The notes under the pieces: model-generated
Told to the model about the DNA's origin: nothing
The model's database searches: none
What the model saw: only the letters and a program-made list of their open reading frames with translations
Shown here: piece by piece, positions 1 through 6,917 of the stretch
Layout: each line of letters begins with the position of its first letter
How positions within the stretch are numbered: position 1 is the first letter of the stretch
Program-made: the position numbers and the translations under genes
DNA from: Anaerolineae bacterium
Lineage (GTDB): Bacteria; Chloroflexota; Anaerolineae; JACIWR01
Length of the DNA stretch: 19,877 nucleotides
Assembly: GCA_021162125.1 (NCBI GenBank)
Contig: JAGGZG010000132.1
Span: 1 to 19,877 of the forward strand
Reading direction: 5' to 3'

Positions 1-26
1 AGGCTAATGCTTCACCAAAATCGAGA

Positions 27-80
27 TTCAGGGCGCTTCAGCGTCCTTTGGCCTTTCAGCCTGGGGGTTCAGCCCCAGGC
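27..80. repeat. TTCAG-containing palindrome cluster
   Basis: Four copies of TTCAG lie at 27-31, 37-41, 55-59 and 68-72. Two sit in hairpin loops: CGC-TTCA-GCG at 34-43, and an 8-bp perfect stem (GCCTGGGG at 59-66 with CCCCAGGC at 73-80) around the loop GTTCAG. There is no T-tract, so this is not an obvious terminator. It resembles the short dispersed palindromes found elsewhere in the window. The rest of 1-194 shows no gene and no convincing promoter. Confidence 0.5.
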
Positions 81-194
81 GATTGAGCGGGCACGTTACC
101 CTAAAAACTTTTGGAATGAACCACTAGAGGGGGGCGCGATCCGTGCATAGCCACGTTGTGAAATCTGAAAACGTACTGCTTTGGATTCAGGCTC

Positions 195-1160
195 ATGAGA
201 ACGTCCACGAAGCAAAACTCAACGCAGAGCACGCTCTGTGGTATACTTCCGCTGGATAAGCCCGCCGGATGGACGTCTCACGATGTCGTGGCCCGCGTGC
301 GCCGTCTGCTGGGTGTGCGCCGCGTCGGTCACGCGGGTACCCTGGATCCCATGGCCACGGGTTTGCTTCTGGTGTGCGTTGGACAGGCCACCCGCATCGC
401 CGAGTACCTGATGCGAGGGACCAAAGTCTACCGGGCGCGGATTCGCCTGGGAGTCACTACCGATACCGACGATGCCACCGGCCAAGTTGTCGCCCGGCAG
501 ACCGTGACCGCCGATGAGGACGCCGTGCGTGCGGCGCTGGCGGATTTCGTGGGGACTATTCAGCAAGTGCCGCCTCGCTACTCCGCCATCAAACAGGATG
601 GCCGTCCGCTGTACAAACTGGCCCGCGCCGGGATCGAGCCGCAGCGCAAACCCCGCCAGGTGACGATACATCGTATTGACCTGCTGGCCTGGAATCCGCC
701 GGATTTGACCATCGAGGTCACTTGCGCCTCGGGCACTTACATCCGCGCTTTGGCCCGTGACCTGGGAGAGCGCCTGGGGTGCGGTGGGCATTTAACCGGC
801 CTGACTCGCCTGGCCAGCGGCCACTTTACCCTGGAGCACGCTCACAGTCTGGCCGAGGTGGAGGCCGCCAGTGCAGAGGGGCGCGCGGCGGAGCTATTGC
901 TGCCCATGGATGAGGCCCTGCGCGACATGGAGATACTCACCGTGGACGCTGAGGCGGAGCAGCGCATCCGCCACGGACAGCAAATTGCCGGTCCCCCCGC
1001 TTCTGATGCCGATTCAACGCCCTTGCGTCGTGCCTACTCCGTGACAGGGGAGTTCCTGGCCATCATGGCCTACGACCGGCGCACCAGGCGCTGGCAGCCG
1101 CGTAAAGTCTTTACCGTCAACCAGACGAGGAGCCACACAGATTGCCATGCTGGTGATTGA
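195..1160 (+). CDS. truB: tRNA pseudouridine(55) synthase TruB
   Basis: TruB isomerises U55 to pseudouridine in the T-loop of elongator tRNAs in the cytoplasm. The N-terminus carries the family signature LPLDKPAGWTSHDVV (residues 19-32 region) and the catalytic box GHAGTLDPMATG at residues 45-56, with the nucleophilic Asp at 51. The 321-residue length is normal for the long bacterial form with a C-terminal PUA-like extension. The ATG at 195 has only a weak upstream Shine-Dalgarno, but no better start precedes the conserved block. The last 14 nt overlap the start of ribF, a truB-ribF pairing common in bacteria, so the two are probably cotranscribed. Identification is secure. Confidence 0.95.
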   Translation: MRTSTKQNSTQSTLCGILPLDKPAGWTSHDVVARVRRLLGVRRVGHAGTLDPMATGLLLVCVGQATRIAEYLMRGTKVYRARIRLGVTTDTDDATGQVVARQTVTADEDAVRAALADFVGTIQQVPPRYSAIKQDGRPLYKLARAGIEPQRKPRQVTIHRIDLLAWNPPDLTIEVTCASGTYIRALARDLGERLGCGGHLTGLTRLASGHFTLEHAHSLAEVEAASAEGRAAELLLPMDEALRDMEILTVDAEAEQRIRHGQQIAGPPASDADSTPLRRAYSVTGEFLAIMAYDRRTRRWQPRKVFTVNQTRSHTDCHAGD

Positions 1161-2091
1161 TGACCTGACCCAGGTTAATCTTGCCCAGGAAACAGTGCTC
1201 ACCATCGGCGCTTTCGATGGCGTGCACCGTGGTCACGAATACCTCATCCGTCAATTGGTGAAAGCTGCTCACGAAAGTGACCGTCTGGCCGGGCTGATCA
1301 CCTTTCATCCCCACCCGGATGTGGTGCTGGCCCGCCGCCCGCCACTTTACCTTACCACTCCCGGTGAAAAAGTAGCCCTTCTGGAGCGGCTTCACCTGGA
1401 TCTGGTCACGATTCTTCGTTTTGACCAGGAGATGGCACGCACCTCGGCAGCGGATTTCATTGCCATGCTTTGTCGCCATCTGCACATGGTGGAGCTGTGG
1501 GTCGGGAGGGATTTCGCGCTGGGGAAGAATCGCGAGGGAGACATACCCGCCTTACGTCGTCTGGGCACGAAACTCGGCTTCACCGTGCACGTGGTCGAGC
1601 CCCTGCCTGCAAATGGGGACCCCATCTCCAGCACACGCATCCGCATGCTGTTGCGCCAGGGTAACGTGCGGGAAGCAGCGCGGCTACTGGGGCGCTATCC
1701 CAGCCTGAGTGGACAGGTGGTGGCCAGCACAAAACGCAAGCGTCATCTGGGCGTGCCTACTGCCAACCTGGAGGTCCGCGCTGAGCGAGCCATCCCCGCC
1801 GACGGGGTGTACGCTGTTTACGCCGTGCTGGGCGATGTGCGCTATCCCGCCGTGGCTAACATTGGCCGCCAGCCCGGCTCAGAGAATCACACGCGCACGA
1901 TAGAAACCCATATCTTGGACTTCGACGGAGAGATTTACGGCTTTGACCTGGTGATTGAGTTCGTGGAGCGCCTGCGCCCCGAGCGGCAATTCGCCAGCAC
2001 CGAGGAACTGCTCGCCCAGATCCGCGAGGACATCCGCGCCGCCCGCGAACTTCTGGCCGCCGAAGAGCGCGATGCAAAGATGCGACGTTAG
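1147..2091 (+). CDS. ribF: bifunctional riboflavin kinase / FAD synthetase RibF
   Basis: RibF phosphorylates riboflavin to FMN and adenylates FMN to FAD. The N-terminal FAD-synthetase half has GAFDGVHRGH at residues 21-30 and ISSTRIR at 160-166. The C-terminal riboflavin-kinase half has the PTAN motif in LGVPTANL (201-208), NIG at 238-240 and a conserved Glu near 253. At 314 residues it is full length. The ATG lies inside the 3' end of truB (14-nt overlap). A GAGGAG sits at 1127-1132, a long 14 nt upstream, so the start is probable rather than certain. The last codons contain the half-palindrome AAGATGCGACG, which resembles one arm of a repeat seen at 8487 and 4673. Confidence 0.94.
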   Translation: MLVIDDLTQVNLAQETVLTIGAFDGVHRGHEYLIRQLVKAAHESDRLAGLITFHPHPDVVLARRPPLYLTTPGEKVALLERLHLDLVTILRFDQEMARTSAADFIAMLCRHLHMVELWVGRDFALGKNREGDIPALRRLGTKLGFTVHVVEPLPANGDPISSTRIRMLLRQGNVREAARLLGRYPSLSGQVVASTKRKRHLGVPTANLEVRAERAIPADGVYAVYAVLGDVRYPAVANIGRQPGSENHTRTIETHILDFDGEIYGFDLVIEFVERLRPERQFASTEELLAQIREDIRAARELLAAEERDAKMRR

Positions 2092-2098
2092 GGACCTT

Positions 2099-2116
2099 GA
2101 CAGGGGAAAGCCTGTC
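2099..2116. repeat. short inverted repeat after ribF
   Basis: GACAGG (2099-2104) and CCTGTC (2111-2116) form a 6-bp hairpin with a GGAAAG loop, 8 nt after the ribF stop. There is no T-tract, so terminator function is doubtful. It is a palindrome placed immediately after a gene, as at several other sites in this window. Confidence 0.35.
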
Positions 2117-2202
2117 CGCCCCTGAACCTGCGGTGGGGGTAGGGGTCACCACTGCGCCAAGTCACCCATAGCTTCGCATCATACCCGAAGAGTGGACTAC
2201 AC

Positions 2203-2231
2203 TTGATTTTGCCGGAGTTCTGTGGGATAAT
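2203..2231 (+). promoter_or_regulatory. predicted sigma70-type promoter for the HTH-kelch gene
   Basis: TTGATT (2203-2208) and GATAAT (2226-2231) are separated by 17 bp, giving a likely transcription start near 2238. This helps decide the start of the next gene. An in-frame ATG at 2235 would sit on the promoter, whereas the ATG at 2274 leaves a normal leader with GGGAG upstream. Confidence 0.55.
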
Positions 2232-2273
2232 GTAATGCGGGGGGGAGATGAGCGTTCGGGAGATTGCAAGCCG

Positions 2274-3578
2274 ATGTTTGAGGAGCAAAACCCGCTAAGT
2301 GAGCGGGAGATGGAAATCTTGCGGTTGGTCGCTACCGGAGCCACTAACCGCCAGATTGCCCGCGAGCTGTTCATCAGCCCCAATACCGTCAAAGTCCACC
2401 TGCGCAACATCTTCTCCAAGCTGGAGGTGGAATCGCGCACCGAGGCGACGATGGTCGCCGTCCGCCAGGGTTGGGTGGTGGTCAATGAAACTGCGGCTAT
2501 GGAAGTGGCAGCTCCGGCCCCGGCCACGGAGCCTGTGGCGCGCATTCCCCCCTGGAAACGAGTGGCTTTTTTCGTGATGGCGGCACTCGTGCTGGCCGTC
2601 TTTCTCGTGGATCAAGTCTCCACGGCGCGATCCGTTGACCAGACGGCGAACGCCCTCACCGACCGTCAAGCACTGTCGTCGTCTTCCGTTCGCCGCGAAG
2701 AGGCCTCCCGTTGGACGCCTCGGCCGCCGCTGACAATGCCTCGCGCGCGCATGGCCGTGACGTCCATTGAGGATTTGGTGTACGTCATCGGGGGCGACAC
2801 GGTCACGGGGGTAACCGCTGCGGTAGACGTGTACGACTCCAGCACAGGCGGTTGGACATCTCTGGCGGCCAAGCCCACGGCAGTGGCCAACATCGGCGCG
2901 GCAGTAATTGGGAACAAGATCTACGTGCCGGGCGGCTACACGGTTGAGGGACAGGTGACTGGCGTGCTGGAAATCTACGACCCGGCCGCCGATGCCTGGG
3001 AGCAAGGAGCATCTCTGCCGATGCCCCTGTGTGCGTATGCCATCGCTGCCGTTAACGATCAGTTGTACCTTTTCGGTGGTTGGGATGGGGCCAGATACGT
3101 GAACTCGGTCTACGTCTACGATCCGGCGTCTGATCAGTGGTCGTCCCGCGCGGCAATGCGCGTCGCGCGCGGATTTGCCGGAGCAGGCGTGATCCGGGGA
3201 GTGGTCTACGTCGTGGGGGGATACGACGGGGCACGAGAGCTGGCCCTGTGCGGGGCATACGACCCGCGCACGGACACCTGGTCGTCGTGCACGCCGATGT
3301 CCGTGGGCCGTGGCGGCGTCGGCGTGGCGGTGGTCGGCTCCACACTTTACGCCGTGGGTGGTGGATGGGAGAGCTACCTGGCCTTCAACGAACGATACGA
3401 ACCCGACGCCGACGCCTGGCACGCTTTCGAGACCCCGATCGCCGGGCAGTGGCGTAACCTGGGCCTGGCCGCCACCGACGTGAACTTGTACGCCATCGGC
3501 GGGTGGGGTGGAGAGTACCTGGCGGTGAATGAGGAGTATCAGGCCCTGTTCCGCATCTTCCTCCCCGCTTCGCCTTGA
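2274..3578 (+). CDS. membrane-anchored LuxR-type HTH protein with C-terminal kelch propeller
   Basis: Residues 8-65 form a GerE/LuxR DNA-binding domain (LSEREMEILRLVATGATNRQ, then the recognition region SPNTVKVHLRNIFSKL). A Pro/Ala linker follows, then one hydrophobic transmembrane segment at about 97-115. The rest consists of six kelch blades, each with a GG doublet followed by a YDP-type strand and conserved Trp (for example FGGWDG, VGGYDG, IGGWGG). No receiver or kinase domain is present. Inferred topology is cytoplasmic HTH, membrane anchor and extracytoplasmic propeller, resembling ToxR/CadC-type one-component regulators. Ligand and targets are unknown. The start at 2274 is preferred because homologous HTH domains begin about here, although an in-frame ATG at 2235 would add 13 residues. 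Confidence 0.82.
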   Translation: MFEEQNPLSEREMEILRLVATGATNRQIARELFISPNTVKVHLRNIFSKLEVESRTEATMVAVRQGWVVVNETAAMEVAAPAPATEPVARIPPWKRVAFFVMAALVLAVFLVDQVSTARSVDQTANALTDRQALSSSSVRREEASRWTPRPPLTMPRARMAVTSIEDLVYVIGGDTVTGVTAAVDVYDSSTGGWTSLAAKPTAVANIGAAVIGNKIYVPGGYTVEGQVTGVLEIYDPAADAWEQGASLPMPLCAYAIAAVNDQLYLFGGWDGARYVNSVYVYDPASDQWSSRAAMRVARGFAGAGVIRGVVYVVGGYDGARELALCGAYDPRTDTWSSCTPMSVGRGGVGVAVVGSTLYAVGGGWESYLAFNERYEPDADAWHAFETPIAGQWRNLGLAATDVNLYAIGGWGGEYLAVNEEYQALFRIFLPASP

Positions 3579-3581
3579 CTT

Positions 3582-3614
3582 AACCTCCCGCAGGTTTAGA
3601 ACCTGCGGGAGGTT
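3582..3614. terminator. perfect 15-bp hairpin between convergent genes
   Basis: AACCTCCCGCAGGTT (3582-3596) and AACCTGCGGGAGGTT (3600-3614) pair perfectly around a 3-nt loop. The hairpin lies between the convergent ends of the HTH-kelch gene and the recombinase-like gene, so it could act as a bidirectional terminator. Neither side has a real T-tract. Single-arm versions of the same sequence occur after two other stop codons (5578-5592 and 6884-6898), so it may equally be a dispersed repeat. Confidence 0.55.
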
Positions 3615-3620
3615 CACCGC

Positions 3621-4571
3621 TCAAAGAGCTGGCCCGGCCAGCTTTTTGAGTTTCTTCACCGTCTCATTCCAGGTGATGCGCGAGAGTCCTAGTTTCTGGC
3701 GCAGAGTCTCCGAGGGCATACCCGATTTGTAATCTCGCACGGCCGCCGTCCAGCGCAGAGTCTCGAATCCCACCGTCACCGGGATCTCGGCCAAGCGTCC
3801 TACGTCACGGAGCACGTACTCCAGATTCCGCGCCGTGCAAGGGAAGAGGTGAGTCTGCGGCTTATACTGGTCCAGATACTCTTGCAGGATAGGCACCAGA
3901 TCGGCCGGGAGTTTGAGCTTACGCTCCTTGTGGCGCATTTTGGGGTTGTCGTAGTGGATGTAGAGCGCGGGCGCTGCTGGATCAGAGAGATCAATGTGGC
4001 TGAGTTGGATGGACATGCACTCGCCCTTTTTGATGCCGGTGCTGAGCAACAGGCGCACCAGAAAATGAGGCCGGGCATCGGGTTTATCACCCTGCATCAG
4101 GCGGCGGGTGGTCTCCAGTAACTTTTCAACCTGATCCTCGTACAGGATGGCGGGCAGAGGAGTGGATGCCGGACGGTGGACCACCGCCGCAGCCGGATCG
4201 CGAGGCAGCACACCTGCTTCAGCCAGCCAGCCGAAGAAAACCTTGAGGGTGGTCACCCGCCGGGCGTAAGATTTGGGACTGCACGGCTTGCCCCGATAGT
4301 ACAGCAGGTAGAGGAGGAAATCGTTTAAGTTCTTGGTGGCAATCTCGCCCACGGGCTTATCTGCGCCCAGGTAGCCACTCAGGATGCGCAAGTCGCCCAG
4401 GAAAGATTTGATGGTGTTCTCGGTGAAACCCTGGTAGATCATGTGCTCGTGAAACTCGTCTATCGCCGCGCTGAGGGGCGAGCTGGCGGTAAGAGAAGTG
4501 ATATTTGCTGGTCGAGTGTACTCGTCCGGCTGCTCTTCTTCGGACAGTAGTGGAATCTGTTCCTCCGCCAT
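3621..4571 (-). CDS. tyrosine-recombinase-fold protein with degraded active site
   Basis: The 316-residue protein has an N-terminal SAM-like core-binding domain at about 30-120 (AIDEFHEHMIYQGFTENTIK) and a phage-integrase-like catalytic fold at about 140-310. Box I reads TGIKKGE, so the catalytic Arg is Lys181. A Lys is present in the beta-hairpin (211 or 215). The HxLRH box is ETLRW (270-274), the LGH box is LGL (294-296), and the position of the Tyr nucleophile, about 305, is Val. Only the second Arg and perhaps the Lys remain, so strand cleavage is unlikely. It may be a DNA-binding protein derived from XerC/D-like recombinases. The start at 4571 has AGGAGG (CCTCCT at 4581-4586 on +) 9 nt upstream. 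An in-frame upstream ATG at 4673 lies before the promoter and is rejected. Confidence 0.8.
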   Translation of the reverse strand: MAEEQIPLLSEEEQPDEYTRPANITSLTASSPLSAAIDEFHEHMIYQGFTENTIKSFLGDLRILSGYLGADKPVGEIATKNLNDFLLYLLYYRGKPCSPKSYARRVTTLKVFFGWLAEAGVLPRDPAAAVVHRPASTPLPAILYEDQVEKLLETTRRLMQGDKPDARPHFLVRLLLSTGIKKGECMSIQLSHIDLSDPAAPALYIHYDNPKMRHKERKLKLPADLVPILQEYLDQYKPQTHLFPCTARNLEYVLRDVGRLAEIPVTVGFETLRWTAAVRDYKSGMPSETLRQKLGLSRITWNETVKKLKKLAGPAL

Positions 4572-4634
4572 GGACACAAACCTCCTGGCCTGATTGTGGC
4601 TGATCTCTTCGTGTAGCCGTGTTTGTTTAACATA

Positions 4635-4663
4635 ATTGTACACCAGATTGAGAGGGTTGTCAA
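4635..4663 (-). promoter_or_regulatory. near-consensus promoter for the recombinase-like gene
   Basis: On the minus strand TTGACA (4663-4658) and TACAAT (4640-4635) are exactly 17 bp apart. The predicted start of transcription is near 4628, giving a leader of about 57 nt before the ATG at 4571. This is one of the strongest promoters in the window and argues that the gene is expressed. Confidence 0.75.
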
Positions 4664-4672
4664 GGGAATCCA

Positions 4673-4707
4673 AAGGTGCGAGACATTTGGGAAGCGCGTC
4701 GTACCTT
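4673..4707. repeat. 35-bp palindromic repeat, copy 1
   Basis: The arms AAGGTGCG (4673-4680) and CGTCGTACCTT (4697-4707) form an imperfect palindrome. It lies between the divergent promoters of the recombinase-like gene and rpmH. The same 35-nt layout recurs at 8487-8521 (26 of 35 positions identical by eye), and a condensed form lies at 19752-19768. Confidence 0.55.
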
Positions 4708-4729
4708 GTACCCCCGGCGCGGGCTGGAT

Positions 4730-4757
4730 TTGACAGGCGGGCACATCGGGGTATAAT
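4730..4757 (+). promoter_or_regulatory. consensus promoter for rpmH
   Basis: TTGACA (4730-4735) and TATAAT (4752-4757) are separated by 16 bp, with an expected transcription start near 4764. Both hexamers match the sigma70 consensus perfectly, as expected for a strongly expressed ribosomal-protein operon. Confidence 0.85.
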
Positions 4758-4794
4758 ACCTGACTACGATCTTATAGTTTTGAGGAGACGTATA

Positions 4795-4932
4795 ATGCCA
4801 AAACGAACGTACCAACCCAAGAAAAGACGCCGGCGCAGAGTTCACGGCTTCCGGGCACGGATGAGCACGAGGGGCGGACGGCGAGTTCTGCGCGCCCGGC
4901 GATTGAAGGGACGTAAACGCCTGACTGTGTAG
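4795..4932 (+). CDS. rpmH: large ribosomal subunit protein bL34
   Basis: This is a 45-residue, extremely Arg/Lys-rich protein that begins MPKRTYQPKKRRRRRVHGF and ends LKGRKRLTV, the bL34 hallmark. It binds 23S rRNA in the large subunit. GAGGAG at 4782-4787 is 7 nt upstream of the ATG. A longer reading frame opens upstream in the same frame, but the ribosome-binding site, promoter and family length fix the start here. It is followed by rnpA, the almost universal order next to bacterial origins. Confidence 0.97.
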   Translation: MPKRTYQPKKRRRRRVHGFRARMSTRGGRRVLRARRLKGRKRLTV

Positions 4933-4987
4933 CTGATGCATTCGGGCGAGCAGCGGGGCCACCAGCGAGTATACACTGCACGGGTAA

Positions 4988-5368
4988 ATGGATAAGACGT
5001 ATCGTCTGCGGAAGAATGAGCAGTTTCAAAAGGTGCGAAGCGAGGGACGGTCCCGGGCTAATCGCTGGTTGGTGCTCTGCACTTTGCGTAACGATCTGCC
5101 GTATAGCCGCTTTGGGTTCACCGCCAGCCGACGTGTGGGATCGGCCGTGGTTCGCAATAGGGCCCGGCGGCTGATGCGGGAGGCGGTCCGTCTGCGGCGA
5201 GAAGCCATCGCTCCTGGTTGGGACATCGTCTTCATCGCCCGCAGCCCACTGAGAGAAGCGACTTTCCACGAGGTAGATCGAGCCGTCGAACAGTTACTGA
5301 GACGCGCTCGTTTGTTGCTGGTCAGTGATGAAGAGACCTGTAATCAAAGTGTGAGGCACGACGTATGA
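4988..5368 (+). CDS. rnpA: ribonuclease P protein component
   Basis: This is the protein subunit of RNase P, which helps the catalytic RNA remove 5' leaders from pre-tRNAs. The 126-residue protein begins with the typical YRLRKNEQFQKV segment. It has the RNR signature in AVVRNRARRLMREAVR (Arg56-Asn57-Arg58) and the GFTASRRVGSA strand. It lies 55 nt after rpmH and overlaps yidD by 4 nt (ATGA). The Shine-Dalgarno is weak, which suggests translation partly coupled to the rpmH message. Confidence 0.95.
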   Translation: MDKTYRLRKNEQFQKVRSEGRSRANRWLVLCTLRNDLPYSRFGFTASRRVGSAVVRNRARRLMREAVRLRREAIAPGWDIVFIARSPLREATFHEVDRAVEQLLRRARLLLVSDEETCNQSVRHDV

Positions 5369-5574
5369 AAACCATCGTTCTGGGTCTCATTCGATTCTAC
5401 CAGCGCACCATCTCACCCGCTTTGCCTCCCACGTGCCGTTTTTATCCCTCTTGCTCCCAATACACGTATGAGGCTATCGCCAAGTATGGCCTGGTCAAAG
5501 GGGGCTGGCTGGGTGTGAAACGCATCACCCGCTGCCATCCTCTGAATCCAGGAGGGTATGACCCTGTTCCCTGA
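5365..5574 (+). CDS. yidD: membrane protein insertion efficiency factor YidD
   Basis: This is a 69-residue protein with the full YidD signature: FYQRTISPALPPTCRFYPSC followed by SQYTYEAI and ending RCHPLNPGGYDPVP. The three conserved cysteines are at 24, 30 and 57. An N-terminal amphipathic helix probably associates with the inner face of the membrane. YidD is thought to assist YidC-dependent insertion. The start overlaps the rnpA stop by 4 nt, indicating translational coupling. Length is at the short end of the normal range. Confidence 0.95.
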   Translation: MKTIVLGLIRFYQRTISPALPPTCRFYPSCSQYTYEAIAKYGLVKGGWLGVKRITRCHPLNPGGYDPVP

Positions 5575-5577
5575 GTG

Positions 5578-5724
5578 CCCCTCCCACAGGTTCTAACAGC
5601 CTCTCGTAAGGCGGGCTCGCAGCCGAGTGCACCGAGTAAGAACACGGCGCGCTGTGCTCCTACGCACTCTGCTGAGCTACGGGACTGCCAGGGAGTCCTG
5701 CGACCAGAAACCCGCGACGGTTGT
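5578..5724. repeat. repeat-rich spacer between yidD and the propeller gene
   Basis: The 185-nt gap has no gene. It begins, 3 nt after the yidD stop, with CCCCTCCCACAGGTT (5578-5592), a single arm of the hairpin at 3582-3614. At 5610-5624 is GGCGGGCTCGCAGCC, closely similar to the inverted-repeat ends of the element at 9436-9616, with flanking similarity on both sides (about 5600-5633). A further imperfect palindrome at about 5641-5658 (ACACGGCGCGCTGTG) and a small hairpin (GGACT 5682-5686 / AGTCC 5694-5698) follow. No clear promoter or T-tract terminator is seen. Confidence 0.5.
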
Positions 5725-5759
5725 AATAGCTGCCATTTGATTGGAGGTCTCGAATCTTG

Positions 5760-6878
5760 ATGAAGGTTCTGAAGAAGAAGTGGGGCCTTTTGCCCACCAT
5801 CGTCATCGCCGTGCTTTTTATGACAAGTTGCAGTGGCTCAGCGCCGTCAGCCAGTTGGCCAGAGTTGACTGTGGCCGGAGGGACAGTGTACGCTGCGCTC
5901 ACGGACGGGCGAGTACATGCCCTCGACGCCGATACGGGAAGCGAGAAATGGGTGTTCCCGGCCGAAGTGAGCAAGCCCTCTGGACTGCTGGGCTGTTCTG
6001 CTCCCAAAGCAACCGAGGGCCCGATTTACGCCGCTCCTGCAGTCAGCGATGACCTGGTGTACGTTGGGTCGTACAATAGCACCCTGTACGCCCTCAATAC
6101 CCTGGCCGGGGTCAAGCAATGGGAGTTCTCCACCGGAGACCGGATAGTTGCTGCCCCGGTAGTGGTCGGTAACACCGTGTACCTGGCCTCTGCTGACCAG
6201 CACGTGTACGCTCTGGACGCGGCGACCGGCACGGAGCGATGGCGTTTTTCCGCCGGGAACTGGGTCTGGGCCTCACCGCTGGTAGACCAGGATTCCGGGG
6301 CAATGTACGTGGCGACGATGGGCCACAAAGTGTACCGGGTCCGTCTGTCCGATGGTACACAAGAATGGGAATTCACCACCCAGGGCGCTATCGCCGCTGC
6401 ACCGGCCCTGGCCGGTGATCTGCTCATCTTCGGTTCGTTCGATGGGCATGTCTACGCTGTGGATGCGAGTACCGGCGAGGAGCGTTGGACTTTCCAGACC
6501 GGTGGCTGGGTGTGGGGCACACCATTGGCCGTGGACGGCGTGGTCTACGTTGGCTCGCAGGATCGCAAGGTGTACGCTCTGGACGTCGAGAGCGGGACGA
6601 AACTCTGGGAATTCCAGGCCAATGGCGCGGTGCGTGACACGCTGGCTTACGGTGAGGGGACGTTGTACGTCGGCTCTGAGGACAAAATGGTGTATGCCCT
6701 CGATGCCCAAACCGGCAAGCCGAAGTGGACGTTCACTGCCGAGGGATCCATCCTCAGCCCGCTGGCCCTGACCGAGAAAGCACTTTACGTGGTGACCACG
6801 AACGGGCAGGTGTACGCCCTGGATCCCGTGGACGGCGGGCAACTGTGGCATTATCCACCGGCGGAGGAGAAAAAGTAG
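5760..6878 (+). CDS. PQQ/BamB-like beta-propeller lipoprotein
   Basis: The 372-residue protein starts with a signal peptide and a probable lipobox (LFMTSC, lipidated Cys at 24). It is then composed of about eight repeats of the pattern VYxGSxDxxVYALDxxTGxxxWxF, typical of an eight-bladed PQQ-like or BamB-like propeller. There is no other catalytic domain, so it is probably a scaffold or binding protein on the outer face of the membrane. It sits directly upstream of yidC, 39 nt apart, in a cluster for membrane protein insertion. A role assisting folding or insertion of exported proteins is an inference from context and BamB resemblance. GGAGG at 5743-5747 is 12 nt from the ATG. An adjacent in-frame TTG at 5757 is an alternative start. 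Confidence 0.85.
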   Translation: MKVLKKKWGLLPTIVIAVLFMTSCSGSAPSASWPELTVAGGTVYAALTDGRVHALDADTGSEKWVFPAEVSKPSGLLGCSAPKATEGPIYAAPAVSDDLVYVGSYNSTLYALNTLAGVKQWEFSTGDRIVAAPVVVGNTVYLASADQHVYALDAATGTERWRFSAGNWVWASPLVDQDSGAMYVATMGHKVYRVRLSDGTQEWEFTTQGAIAAAPALAGDLLIFGSFDGHVYAVDASTGEERWTFQTGGWVWGTPLAVDGVVYVGSQDRKVYALDVESGTKLWEFQANGAVRDTLAYGEGTLYVGSEDKMVYALDAQTGKPKWTFTAEGSILSPLALTEKALYVVTTNGQVYALDPVDGGQLWHYPPAEEKK

Positions 6879-6883
6879 TTAAA

Positions 6884-6898
6884 AACCTGCGAGAGGGT
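6884..6898 (+). repeat. single-arm repeat after the propeller gene
   Basis: AACCTGCGAGAGGGT lies 5 nt after the propeller stop codon and resembles the right arm of the hairpin at 3600-3614 and the reverse complement of 5578-5592. It has no pairing partner nearby, so it cannot form the same hairpin. Confidence 0.4.
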
Positions 6899-6917
6899 CA
6901 AAGGTGTTAAGGAGGTT

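Noticed and set aside
2295..3617. 440-codon open frame on the minus strand opposite the HTH-kelch gene
   Set aside because: It mirrors a well-supported coding frame in GC-rich DNA, has no recognisable domain, and is biased like a shadow frame.
4572..4673. Upstream ATG extension of the recombinase-like gene
   Set aside because: It would start upstream of the promoter and lacks a ribosome-binding site; AGGAGG fits the ATG at 4571.
4571..4795. Replication origin near rpmH
   Set aside because: Gene order suggests proximity to an origin, but no DnaA-box cluster, AT-rich unwinding element or dnaA gene is visible.
6850..6859. DnaA-box-like TTATCCACC
   Set aside because: A single near-match inside the propeller coding sequence with no cluster around it.
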